Below, piece by piece: positions 50,396 to 60,260 of a stretch of DNA of 60,260 nucleotides. Position 1 is the first letter of the stretch, and every line of letters starts with the position of its first letter. This stretch comes from Nocardia sp. (GTDB taxonomy: Bacteria; Actinomycetota; Actinomycetes; Mycobacteriales; Mycobacteriaceae). The notes beneath the pieces were generated by a model that saw only the letters and a list, made by a program, of their open reading frames with translations, did no database searches and was not told the DNA's origin. The translations under genes were made by a program, and so were the position numbers. The stretch covers positions 1 to 60,260 of the forward strand of contig JACIXH010000009.1 of the NCBI GenBank assembly GCA_014360565.1. Direction: 5' to 3'.

Positions 50396-50872
50396 TCACG
50401 ATGAACGGGGGGTGAGAACTGTTCGCTCGACCGGCGCGCAGACCCGGGTGCGCGGCGCGTTGTCGGTCAGGATCTCGGTCGGCTCGGTGAGCACCGGCAG
50501 CCATTCGCCGAGGCCGGTGATGGTGATGATCCGGTCGAGGACCGAGGGAGCCGGGTCGACCACGCTGACCCGGACACCGCGGACAGTGCCCCGCTCCGCG
50601 CGCTGCGCAAGGTCGAGAGCCGGCCTGCACCCGATGAACTGGGCGTCGTCGAGGTCGATGACCAAGCGCCCGGTTTCCTCGGCCTGCACGAGCGCGGTGT
50701 CGAGAACGCGGCGCCAGCGGTTGCGGGTATAAGCGTCGATCTGGCCGTGCACGGTCAAGACGGCGGCCGTGCGACGGAAGTGGAGTTCGGCACGCAGCCG
50801 CGTGCCGGTGTCGACGGGATCACCGTCGACAAGCGGGAACATGTCCGCGTTGTCGCGTGATCGGAAGTCCAT
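50396..50872 (-). CDS. STAS-domain protein, anti-anti-sigma-like
   Basis: This 158-aa protein has a STAS fold: RTAAVLTVHGQIDAYTRNRW in parts, then LVIDLDDAQFIGCRPALDLAQ in parts, and VRVSVVDPAPSVLDRII. In anti-sigma-factor antagonists the segment after the beta-strand is usually D-S-S-G with a phosphorylated Ser. Here it reads I-G-C-R-P, so the phospho-Ser is replaced by Cys or lost. It lies among stress-type promoters, suggesting a role in sigma control. An in-frame Met at 50842 is an alternative start; GAGGAGG precedes 50872. Confidence 0.8.
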   Translation of the reverse strand: MDFRSRDNADMFPLVDGDPVDTGTRLRAELHFRRTAAVLTVHGQIDAYTRNRWRRVLDTALVQAEETGRLVIDLDDAQFIGCRPALDLAQRAERGTVRGVRVSVVDPAPSVLDRIITITGLGEWLPVLTEPTEILTDNAPRTRVCAPVERTVLTPRSS

Positions 50873-50992
50873 GAGAAGTTCGCCTCCTCAGGGCACCGGC
50901 AGGCCCTCCGTACTGCCCAGCGATCCGTGTTGGGTCAAGATCGGCTGGTACCTCCATTCCAGCACTTCGCTGCGCAATTGTCAGCAGGACGA

Positions 50993-52051
50993 CTATTCGA
51001 ATTCCGCGCGCAGCAGATCGGTGAAGATGCCGATCGGATCCTGCCAGCCGCCGTGCGCCCAATCGCCGTTCACATTGGCGACGAGGAAATGGCGGCCGTC
51101 GCGGGTGCCGTAGGCATATGACCACGATCCGAACAGCGCACCGCCCATCCCCCACACGGTGACGCCGGTGGGCAGCGTCACCGAGCAGATGCCGAGACCG
51201 TAGCCGGTGTGCTCGATCCACTCCTGCGTGGGCACAGTGCGCATCATTTCGGTCTGCTCTCGAGGATGCAGCAACTGACCGCCGAGCAACGCGGCGAAGA
51301 AGCGGTGCAGGTCCCCGGTGGTGGAGATCATGGCGCCCGCGGCGCCGAACATCGACACGTCCAGCTCGGTCGCGTCATGGATCGCCGCATCGGGGCTCGG
51401 GTCGAACAGCGTGGTGTAGTGGCGTGAATGCGCTCCCTCGATCGTGGGGTCACCGCCGTGGGGCAGCGAGGTCGAGGTGAGGCCGAGCGGCCCGATGAGA
51501 TGGCGGTGCAGCGCGTCGTGCAGGGACCCGCCGGTCACCGCCTCGATGAGCATTCCGGCGAGGATGTAATTGGTGTTGCTGTACCGCCAGCCCGTGCCGG
51601 CCGCGAAGACGGGCGGATGGGCGAGGGCGATCTCGACCAGCAGCGCCGGGGTATGGGTTCGGTAGCTGTTGAGCACCTCGAGATCATCGGTGTAGTCGAA
51701 CAGGCCGCTGGTGTGGTTCAGCAAGTGCCGCACGGTGATCGCGGCACCGTCGTTTCCGTTGCCGCGCACCACATTTGGCAGCCACCGCTGCACACGATCC
51801 TCGAGGCCGAGCAGCCCCTCGCCTACGAGCCGGAGCAGCACGGTGGCCACGAAGGTCTTGGTCGTGCTTCCGATCCGGAACCGATGGTGGTGCAACCGCG
51901 GCAGGCCGGAGGCGGCGTCGGCCACCCCCGACGTGGCGAACCGGTGCTGCTCGTCGCGTCGCACTTCGGTGAGGATCCCGGGTACTCGGCCCTCGCGCAC
52001 CGCCCGGTCGAGCACATCGCGGATCAGGTCGGGAGTTGTCGATTTCGTCAT
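50993..52051 (-). CDS. Serine beta-lactamase-like hydrolase
   Basis: This 352-aa class C beta-lactamase/DD-peptidase-like protein has SxxK as STTK (about 62-65), the YxN motif as YSN, and a C-terminal GMGGALFGSWSYAYGT segment in place of the KTG strand. No signal peptide is evident, so a cytoplasmic esterase or peptidase role is more likely than cell-wall action. It is divergent from the fusion regulator at 52237, with TTGCA repeats between. Confidence 0.85.
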   Translation of the reverse strand: MTKSTTPDLIRDVLDRAVREGRVPGILTEVRRDEQHRFATSGVADAASGLPRLHHHRFRIGSTTKTFVATVLLRLVGEGLLGLEDRVQRWLPNVVRGNGNDGAAITVRHLLNHTSGLFDYTDDLEVLNSYRTHTPALLVEIALAHPPVFAAGTGWRYSNTNYILAGMLIEAVTGGSLHDALHRHLIGPLGLTSTSLPHGGDPTIEGAHSRHYTTLFDPSPDAAIHDATELDVSMFGAAGAMISTTGDLHRFFAALLGGQLLHPREQTEMMRTVPTQEWIEHTGYGLGICSVTLPTGVTVWGMGGALFGSWSYAYGTRDGRHFLVANVNGDWAHGGWQDPIGIFTDLLRAEFE

Positions 52052-52134
52052 GGCGGGAAAGTACGTCAGGTTTCACAGCCCATCAATCTTCCGACTCGCT
52101 GTTTTCCCTATTCGACCAGTTGAGTTCCGACAAT

Positions 52135-52174
52135 CATTGCAATGGTGATGCTGATGAATGCAACACTCAGTTGC
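52135..52174. promoter_or_regulatory. TTGCA repeats, probable operator of the fusion regulator
   Basis: CATTGCAATG (52135-52144) is a perfect 10-bp palindrome. TGCAAC-N5-GTTGCA (52158-52174) is a second inverted repeat carrying the same TTGCA core. They lie in the 185-bp region between the hydrolase and regulator genes. Confidence 0.5.
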
Positions 52175-52236
52175 AATGACTGGGAGGGTTAACGCAGACT
52201 GAACCGATCTCCGCCCCGGAAGGAAAACCACGCCTC

Positions 52237-53169
52237 GTGCCCGGAAGCAGGCTGACCGAAGAGGACCGCAGGCAGATCGCCGCCGGTCTCGTCGCCGGGC
52301 TCGACTACGCCCAGATCGCTCGCCAGGTGGGCAGACCCACCTCGACGGTGACCCGCGAAGTGGCCCGCAACGGCGGTCCGGGTAGCTACCGTGCCCACCT
52401 CGCCCAGCGAGCCACCCGCCGGCGTGCCCGCCGTCGCATCGCCACCACGGCGCCGACCACAGCGTTCGAGCGCGACGACGAAGCCGTGCGCGAGTTCGCG
52501 GCAGAATTCGCAGCGATGCTGGTCGATTCCGGCCTGCCCCGCATGGCCGCCCACGTGCTGGCATCGTTGTTCACCTCCGATGCGGGCGGCGCGACCGCGG
52601 CCGACCTCGCCCAGCGATTGCGCGTCAGTCCCGCGTCGATCTCCAAAGCGGTGACCTACCTGGCCGGGCTCGGAGTGATCCGCCGGACCAGGGAAGGACG
52701 GCGCGAACGCTATTGCGTCGACGACACCGTGTGGTTCCAGGCCTGGACCGACAGCGCCCGCGCCACCAACCGGTGGGCGCGGACCGCCGAGCGCGGAGCC
52801 GAGATCTTCGGCGCCACCACGCCGGTCGGCGAGCGGCTGGAACAGATGGGGCTGCTCTTCGCCCGTCTCGGACGCGCCACCGCGGCAGGCGATGTGGATG
52901 TCACCGCGGGTGAGCACGCCCTCGTCGTCGTCGCCGCGCTCGTGCACGCGGGCACCGCGCTCACCCCGCGGCAGCTGGCCGCCGGCCTCGATTGGCCCCT
53001 CGATCGGGTGGCCTCGGCGCTGCACGACGCCGAGCGCTTGCCCGAGCTCACCGACCCCGTGCAGGTGCGCCACGACGAGGCAGGCGCCTGGTCGGTGATC
53101 GCGCGATCCGATCGGCTCAGCACGGCCCAGCGGCGCAGGCTGGCAGACGAGCCGAAGAAATCTCGCTGA
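52237..53169 (+). CDS. Fusion regulator: IS30-type HTH plus GbsR/MarR-like domains
   Basis: This 310-aa protein begins with an HTH_38 domain of the kind at the N-terminus of IS30 transposases: LTEEDRRQIAAGLVAGLDYA in parts, QIARQVGRPTSTVTREVARN, then an RRRARRR tract. No DDE catalytic domain follows. Instead a MarR/GbsR-like winged helix comes at about 95-160 (ATAADLAQRLRVSPASISKA, then VIRRTREGRRERYCV) and another helical region. It is probably a DNA-binding regulator with two DNA-reading parts. GTG 52237 follows GGAAGGA. Confidence 0.8.
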   Translation: MPGSRLTEEDRRQIAAGLVAGLDYAQIARQVGRPTSTVTREVARNGGPGSYRAHLAQRATRRRARRRIATTAPTTAFERDDEAVREFAAEFAAMLVDSGLPRMAAHVLASLFTSDAGGATAADLAQRLRVSPASISKAVTYLAGLGVIRRTREGRRERYCVDDTVWFQAWTDSARATNRWARTAERGAEIFGATTPVGERLEQMGLLFARLGRATAAGDVDVTAGEHALVVVAALVHAGTALTPRQLAAGLDWPLDRVASALHDAERLPELTDPVQVRHDEAGAWSVIARSDRLSTAQRRRLADEPKKSR

Positions 53170-53172
53170 TCC

Positions 53173-53197
53173 GATTCGGACGCGATGTGCCGGGTAC
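53173..53197 (+). promoter_or_regulatory. Stress-sigma-type promoter (GATT-N15-GGGTAC), baeRF2 operon
   Basis: GATT (53173-53176), a 15-nt spacer and GGGTAC (53192-53197) match the known SigB pattern GNNT-N14-16-GGGTAC exactly. The GTG start at 53207 is 10 nt after the -10, so the mRNA is probably leaderless, or else starts at ATG 53216. Confidence 0.7.
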
Positions 53198-53206
53198 GCG
53201 CGACAT

Positions 53207-54307
53207 GTGACTGACATGACGATCAGAGAAATCGCGGAACGGCGCGGACCCTTCGCCGTCGTGTACATGGACGCGTCACACGACACCGAAGACGCCGCGC
53301 AACAGCTGGAACTGCGCCGCCGATCCATCCGCGCCCGCTTGACCGAGGCGGGCGCCGGCAACGAGATGCTGGCGTTGTTCGACCGGGCGATCACGGAGGG
53401 ACCGCCGGGACAGGGGCGGGCAGGTCGCGTGCTCATCATCGACGACACCACGGTCCACGCCGACGAGCTTGTTCCCGAGCCGCCGGCTCAGGAGATCGTG
53501 CGAGTTTCGCCGCTGCCCTATCTGCTGCCGCTGCTGCGCCATCACGAGACGTTGGTCCCGTATGTCGTCGCCGTGGTGGACCGGGTCGGGTGTGATCTGA
53601 AGACAGTCGACGAACACGGCGATACCACCGAACGCGCCGTCGACCACGATCCCTATCCGGTGCACAAGACCGGCGGCGGCGCGTGGTCGCACCGCTCGAT
53701 GCAGAAGCGGGTGGAGGAGACCACCCGTCACACCATCGACGAACTCGCCGGAGAGGTAGCCGCCAAGGCCGAACGCGCGCACGCGGAGGTGATCGTGGTG
53801 GCCGGTGAAGTCGCCGCGCGCAGCGCCCTGCACCGATCCCTGCCCGAACACGGCGCCACCGTCGTCGAAGTAGAGGTCGGCGCCCGAGCGCCCGGCAGCG
53901 ACCCCGCCGAGCTCGACGCGGCCGTCCACGACGTCATCGCCGCGCAGTCACGCCACGAGCTCGACGCGATGCTGGACACGGTTGCCGCCGAGATCGCGCG
54001 CCCGGGCGGGCTCGCGGTCGCGGGATTGGCGGCCACCGCCGAAGCGCTGCGCATGGCGCGGGTGGACCGGTTGTTGATCGACCCCGACCGGCTCGGTGAC
54101 CGCACCGTCCTCGTCGGCGCCGATCGGGCGCAGATCAGTGTCGACGTCGATGCGCCCGCCGGCTGGACCGGCACCACCGCGCCACGGCAAACCTGCCGTG
54201 CCGACGAAGCGCTGCCTCTGGCAGCGATACTGACCGGCGCCGAAGTGACTGTCACCGGCGGACTTCCGTCGGAAGACGGCGTCGCAGCGCTGGTGCGCCA
54301 CCTCTGA
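53207..54307 (+). CDS. baeRF2-family (Rv2629-like) protein
   Basis: This 366-aa protein resembles the bacterial archaeo-eukaryotic release-factor-like family 2, whose mycobacterial member Rv2629 is in the dormancy (DosR) regulon. Typical segments are FAVVYMDASHDTEDA, VSPLPYLLPLLRHHE, VVAVVDRVGCDL and, later, ARVDRLLIDPD and LTGAEVTVTGGLPSEDGVAALVRH. The family is thought to act on ribosomes or stalled translation; activity here is unproven. It heads an operon of four genes from a consensus stress-type promoter. Confidence 0.85.
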   Translation: MTDMTIREIAERRGPFAVVYMDASHDTEDAAQQLELRRRSIRARLTEAGAGNEMLALFDRAITEGPPGQGRAGRVLIIDDTTVHADELVPEPPAQEIVRVSPLPYLLPLLRHHETLVPYVVAVVDRVGCDLKTVDEHGDTTERAVDHDPYPVHKTGGGAWSHRSMQKRVEETTRHTIDELAGEVAAKAERAHAEVIVVAGEVAARSALHRSLPEHGATVVEVEVGARAPGSDPAELDAAVHDVIAAQSRHELDAMLDTVAAEIARPGGLAVAGLAATAEALRMARVDRLLIDPDRLGDRTVLVGADRAQISVDVDAPAGWTGTTAPRQTCRADEALPLAAILTGAEVTVTGGLPSEDGVAALVRHL

Positions 54308-54329
54308 CATCGATGCCGAGGAGGTCGAG

Positions 54330-54509
54330 ATGGATATCGAACGAGGCAACACCAAACACGGTCCCGCCCACGACGAGGAACTCGCCCACGAGATGGAGGG
54401 AACGATCAGGGGCAACCGGTCCAGCCGGGCCGAGGAATGGCGGGATCCGGAACCGCCCGCCGACGACGACCCCGACATCGGCATCCGACCCGATACCGGG
54501 TCGCAGTGA
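54330..54509 (+). CDS. Conserved small acidic protein
   Basis: This 59-aa protein starts MDIERGNTKHGPAHDEEL and ends with EEWRDPEPPADDD then a DIGIRPDTGSQ tail. It is highly charged and probably disordered. The pattern recalls short actinobacterial proteins with an RGxxKHG start and EEWRDPEPP end, of unknown function. GAGGAGG precedes ATG 54330. The stop overlaps the GTG of the next gene, showing that it is translated within the baeRF2 operon. Confidence 0.8.
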   Translation: MDIERGNTKHGPAHDEELAHEMEGTIRGNRSSRAEEWRDPEPPADDDPDIGIRPDTGSQ

Positions 54510-55024
54510 ACTGGGTGGGGGCGATCGAGGATCAGGCCCGCGGGCTGCTGAGCAAGGTCGTCGCGCCCAGCGCCGCCATGACCACCCAGGTGCTGACCAT
54601 CGCTCGTCCACGCGCGGTGGTGGAACAGTTCTGGCACGATCCGGACAATCTCTCGGCCGTACTCGACGGGATCGCCCAGGTCGAGGCGACCGAACCCGAT
54701 CGCGTGCGGTGGTCGTTCACCACCGGGAACACGGCGGCCGCGCAGTGGGTCACCCGCACCGTCGTCGGCGCCGATGAGATTCGTTTCGTAGGCAGCAGCG
54801 ACCCTGCGGGCAGGTCGCAGATCCGCTTGATCTTCGCCGACGCCCCGAACGGGCTCGGCACCGAAGTGACCGTCCGGGTCACCAGCCCGCTGCCGAAACA
54901 GCTGACCGGACACGCCGCCTACACCGCCCTCTACCGGGCCCGAGCGATGCTGCAGACCGGCGAGGCGCCGACCCTGGCGAACAATCCGAGCGGCCGCAGT
55001 GAGGCCGCAGAGCAGGAGGCCTGA
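54506..55024 (+). CDS. SRPBCC-family protein
   Basis: This 172-aa protein has the START/SRPBCC pattern: MTTQVLTIARPRAVVEQFWH in parts, DPDNLSAVLDGIAQVEATEP and VTVRVTSPLPKQLTGHAA. It starts at GTG 54506 inside the stop of the small acidic gene. It is 2 nt from the alcohol dehydrogenase gene. A hydrophobic ligand-binding or lyase role together with the dehydrogenase is inferred from this tight pairing. Confidence 0.8.
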   Translation: MNWVGAIEDQARGLLSKVVAPSAAMTTQVLTIARPRAVVEQFWHDPDNLSAVLDGIAQVEATEPDRVRWSFTTGNTAAAQWVTRTVVGADEIRFVGSSDPAGRSQIRLIFADAPNGLGTEVTVRVTSPLPKQLTGHAAYTALYRARAMLQTGEAPTLANNPSGRSEAAEQEA

Positions 55025-55026
55025 GC

Positions 55027-56196
55027 ATGCGCGCACTGTGCTGGAACGGCGTCAACGATCTGGCGGTGGAGACGGTGCCCGATCCGCGTCTGGTCAATCC
55101 CCACGACGTCATCGTCGGAGTGCGACTCAGTACCACCTGCGGATCGGATCTGCATTTCATCGACGGCTACTTGCCCGGCATGCGCGCGGGCGATGTGATC
55201 GGGCACGAGTTCATGGGCGAGGTCGTCGAGACGGGCAGCGCGGTAGACCTGATCTCGGTCGGCGACCGGGTCGTGGTTCCGTCGTTCATCGGCTGCGGCG
55301 CCTGCTTCTATTGCAACGCCGATCGCTATTCCTCGTGCGATACCACCAACCCGAACGCCGCCGTACAGCAGCCGTTACTGGGCGCGCCCACCGGCGGAAT
55401 CTATGGCTACACCCATCCCTTCGGCGGATATCAGGGATCGCATGCCGACTACATCCGGGTGCCCTTCGGCGATGTGAACTGTTTCCCTGTCCCCGAAGCC
55501 GTCACCGACGAGCAGGCGCTGTTCTGCTCCGACGCCCTGCCCACCGGTTTGATGGGCGCCGATTTCTGCGACATCACTCCCGGCGACACCATCGCGGTAT
55601 GGGGCAGCGGCGGGGTCGGGCTGATGGCGGCGCAGACCAGCCGCATCCTCGGGGCAGGCCGGGTGATCGTGATCGATCGGTTCCCCGAGCGGCTGGCGTT
55701 GGCGCAGCGCCACTGCGACGCCGAGACGATCGACTACACCAGCGTCGACAGCGTCCCGGCGACGCTGCGCGAGATGACCGGCGGGCGCGGCCCCGACGCG
55801 TGCATCGACGCGGTCGGCATGGAAGGCCACGGCACCGGAGTTCAGCAGCTCTACGACCGCGCCAAGCAGCTGCTGCGACTCGAGACCGACCGGGCCACGG
55901 CGCTGCGCGAGGCGATCATGGCGTGCCGCAAGACCGGTGTGGTGTCGGTGCTCGGGGTCTACGGGCTGACCGACAAGTTCCCGACCGGGGTGCTCACCAA
56001 CAAGGGGCTCACGTTGCGGACGGCCCAGCAGTCCGGACAACGCGACATCGCGCGCATGTTCGGTTTCATCACCAGCGGCGAACTCGACCCCACCTATCTG
56101 ATCACCCACGACCTGCCGCTCACCGACGCGGTCGCGGGCTACGACACGTTCAAGAACGACAAGCGTGGCTGTGTGCGGGCGGTCTTCCGGCCGTGA
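55027..56196 (+). CDS. Zinc-dependent alcohol dehydrogenase (formaldehyde-dehydrogenase-like)
   Basis: This 389-aa medium-chain dehydrogenase has catalytic-zinc motifs TTCGSDLHF and GHEFMGEV, and a structural-zinc Cys cluster GCGACFYCNADRYSSC. The NAD fold is WGSGGVGLMAAQ. The insertion before the NAD domain and overall length fit glutathione-independent formaldehyde-dehydrogenase-like enzymes. It is the last gene of the baeRF2 operon and may remove reactive aldehydes under stress. Confidence 0.9.
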   Translation: MRALCWNGVNDLAVETVPDPRLVNPHDVIVGVRLSTTCGSDLHFIDGYLPGMRAGDVIGHEFMGEVVETGSAVDLISVGDRVVVPSFIGCGACFYCNADRYSSCDTTNPNAAVQQPLLGAPTGGIYGYTHPFGGYQGSHADYIRVPFGDVNCFPVPEAVTDEQALFCSDALPTGLMGADFCDITPGDTIAVWGSGGVGLMAAQTSRILGAGRVIVIDRFPERLALAQRHCDAETIDYTSVDSVPATLREMTGGRGPDACIDAVGMEGHGTGVQQLYDRAKQLLRLETDRATALREAIMACRKTGVVSVLGVYGLTDKFPTGVLTNKGLTLRTAQQSGQRDIARMFGFITSGELDPTYLITHDLPLTDAVAGYDTFKNDKRGCVRAVFRP

Positions 56197-56199
56197 GGG

Positions 56200-57282
56200 T
56201 CACCGGCGGGCGTGGCGGGTGAGCTGGTCGACCGGGTCGTGCCCGCCCACGCCGGAGGCGAATTCGCGATAACGCCAGGCGCCGCCCGCGTCGCGGGCCA
56301 GCGGCGGAGTATCGCTGCCCGCGCCGTCGCCGAATCCGCTGAGCACCTCGGTGAGCGCTTGCTCGGCGTCGATGCGCGGCGTCCAGCCCAGGTCCACGCG
56401 AGCGCGGGTGGTGTCGAGCAGCGGCAGATGCATCGTCGCGTCGAAGAGTTCGGGAGTGGCAGGCAGCAGCCGAAGCCGCCAGGCCACCGCGAGGGCAGCT
56501 TTGACGGCGCGCGGCGGGACGGGCACGGTCCTGGTGCGCAGGATCCGCGTGATCGACGCGCGATCGAGCACGGGCTCGGCGGCGATGTTGAACGCGCCGC
56601 GCGCGTCCCCGGTGACCGCCAGTGCGTAGGCCCGGCCCACATCGCTGCTGTGCACGGCCTGCAACCGCAGCCCCCACGGGTACGGCAGCACCGGCAGCAC
56701 GCCGGGCCGGATCAGCCGGTTGGGCAGCAGGGGGCCGGCGAACAAGCGGCGTTGCTCGCTCGCCGACACGTATTGGAACGTGAACGCGGGCCGCATGCGG
56801 ACCAGCCTGCAGTCGGGGACGTCACGTTCGAAGATGTCGAGAAGTCTTTCGACATAAGCCTTTTCGGTCATGTAGGCAGCACCTGGCCAGCCCTCGGTCG
56901 GCCAGTCCTCGGTGACCGGCTGGTCGTCTGTGCGCGGCGAGTACGCACCCACCGAGGAGGCGTAGACCAGGGCGGGTACACCGGCGTCGCCGACCGCGCG
57001 CAGCACCCGGGCGGTGCCGTCGACGTTGGTCCGCCAGGTCTCGCGTGGGCGATGGGTCGGCTGGAACACCCAGGCCAGGTGGACCACCGCGTCGGCGCCG
57101 CGGAACAGCGACGCCAGATCGGCATCGCGGACATCGGCGCCCACCCAGTCGACTCCGCCGAGGCCGAGTTCGGGTCTTCTTCGTGCCATGCCGACGATCG
57201 AGCTCACCGACGGCGATTTCATCAACGCGTCGACCACCGCCGTACCGACGTTGCCCGTCGCTCCCACCACGATCACCCGCAT
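56200..57282 (-). CDS. NAD-dependent epimerase/dehydratase-family protein
   Basis: This 360-aa extended SDR has the N-terminal motif VVGATGNVG (4-12), VVHLAWVF and the active-site segment YASSVGAYSP; the Tyr-x-x-x-Lys pair is in AYMTEKAY. The C-terminal part is a substrate domain typical of this broad family. ATG 57282 with GGAGG is chosen; the long upstream extension is an antisense artefact over the furA region. It is divergent from furA. Confidence 0.88.
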   Translation of the reverse strand: MRVIVVGATGNVGTAVVDALMKSPSVSSIVGMARRRPELGLGGVDWVGADVRDADLASLFRGADAVVHLAWVFQPTHRPRETWRTNVDGTARVLRAVGDAGVPALVYASSVGAYSPRTDDQPVTEDWPTEGWPGAAYMTEKAYVERLLDIFERDVPDCRLVRMRPAFTFQYVSASEQRRLFAGPLLPNRLIRPGVLPVLPYPWGLRLQAVHSSDVGRAYALAVTGDARGAFNIAAEPVLDRASITRILRTRTVPVPPRAVKAALAVAWRLRLLPATPELFDATMHLPLLDTTRARVDLGWTPRIDAEQALTEVLSGFGDGAGSDTPPLARDAGGAWRYREFASGVGGHDPVDQLTRHARR

Positions 57283-57379
57283 CGGAAACCTCCTCCACTC
57301 GGCTCGCACTGTCGCCATACCCGCACCACGACGGCCGACACCGCGCACCTCGAATCTGCCCGACACCCGCAGCAAACAC

Positions 57380-57408
57380 TTGACTGATTCCAGAAAACAG
57401 GCAAGATT
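57380..57408 (+). promoter_or_regulatory. furA-katG promoter, probably leaderless (TTGACT-N17-AAGATT)
   Basis: TTGACT (57380-57385), a 17-nt spacer and AAGATT (57403-57408) lie just before GTG 57415. The spacer is AT-rich (ATTCCAGAAAACAGG), as in mycobacterial furA promoters where FurA binds and the message is leaderless. No ribosome site precedes the GTG. Confidence 0.75.
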
Positions 57409-57414
57409 GCGAGA

Positions 57415-60125
<2,711 letters not shown>

Positions 60126-60131
60126 GGTATC

Positions 60132-60174
60132 CGACGAGCCCCGGCCGACCGGCGAGGTCGGCCGGGGCTCGTCG
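60132..60174 (+). terminator. Strong hairpin after katG
   Basis: A perfect 19-bp stem (60132-60150 with 60156-60174) closes a 5-nt loop, 6 nt after the katG stop, and is followed by CGTTTCC. The remaining bases to the window end contain no recognisable gene. Confidence 0.9.
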
Positions 60175-60260
60175 CGTTTCCCCCCGACCACCCCGGGTAC
60201 TGCGCAGACGACCATCACCCCGGACTGCGACGTCCAGGTGGCCCGCTCACCGTCGGGAAG

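Noticed and set aside
52237..52440. Insertion sequence of the IS30 family
   Set aside because: Only the IS30-type DNA-binding domain is present, fused in frame to a MarR-like protein. No DDE domain, terminal repeats or target duplication are seen.

Overview
The window is a continuous stretch of high-GC actinobacterial chromosome. It has strong G/C bias at third codon positions, many GTG starts, 4-nt ATGA/GTGA gene overlaps, Tat-type signals and many TetR/MarR/IclR regulators. A conservon, furA-katG, a DUF2993 (LmeA-like) protein, an AldR/Ald pair and a mycobacterial-type desaturase point to Mycobacteriales, most likely Nocardia or a close relative. That assignment is from gene content only. 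I see no tRNA, rRNA, CRISPR array, intact insertion sequence or prophage.

Layout. 0-5 kb: a 52-aa peptide gene diverges from a shortened conservon (CvnA-like ATPase, CvnB roadblock protein, atypical P450), followed by a convergent normal P450. 5-17 kb: a methyltransferase, a PhaC-like hydrolase, an acyl-CoA dehydrogenase with its TetR, a four-gene catabolic operon (alpha/beta hydrolase, D-aminoacylase-like amidohydrolase, PF10118 protein, flavin/2Fe-2S reductase) with a divergent TetR, and a secreted esterase. 17-32 kb: small alarmone synthetase, Tat-exported FAD oxidase, secreted cyclase, AldR-like regulator/alanine dehydrogenase, HD protein and TetR, thioesterase, sugar dehydrogenase lipoprotein, metallophosphoesterase, DUF2993 protein, desaturase, membrane protein and a two-component system. 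31-41 kb: Old Yellow Enzyme/MarR pair, AI-2E permease, TetR, DUF2236/lipocalin-like pair, IclR, SDR and a dihydrodipicolinate-reductase-like enzyme.

40.7-56 kb looks like a stress island. DJ-1/PfpI, a Rieske-FAD oxidoreductase, a pyruvate-oxidase-like enzyme, a KGG-motif protein, two ferritin-like small proteins, an SRPBCC protein and a baeRF2 (Rv2629-like) operon are each preceded by a GNNT-N14-16-GGGTA-like element. This is the pattern known for actinobacterial general-stress sigma factors (Streptomyces SigB, mycobacterial SigF). A STAS (anti-anti-sigma-like) protein, a nucleotidyltransferase-BON fusion, a calcineurin-type phosphatase and an IS30-HTH/MarR fusion regulator sit in the same stretch. 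57.3-60.1 kb holds furA-katG with an apparently leaderless promoter and a strong terminator.

The most unusual content is a set of small modular proteins in the stress island. A 60-aa and a 136-aa protein share promoter, leader hairpin and N-terminus. The 136-aa protein's C-terminal half matches a separate 78-aa protein. In addition, two short proteins 50 kb apart share a PSPLQSWW core, one beside the conservon and one beside the STAS gene. Functions of these peptides are unknown.
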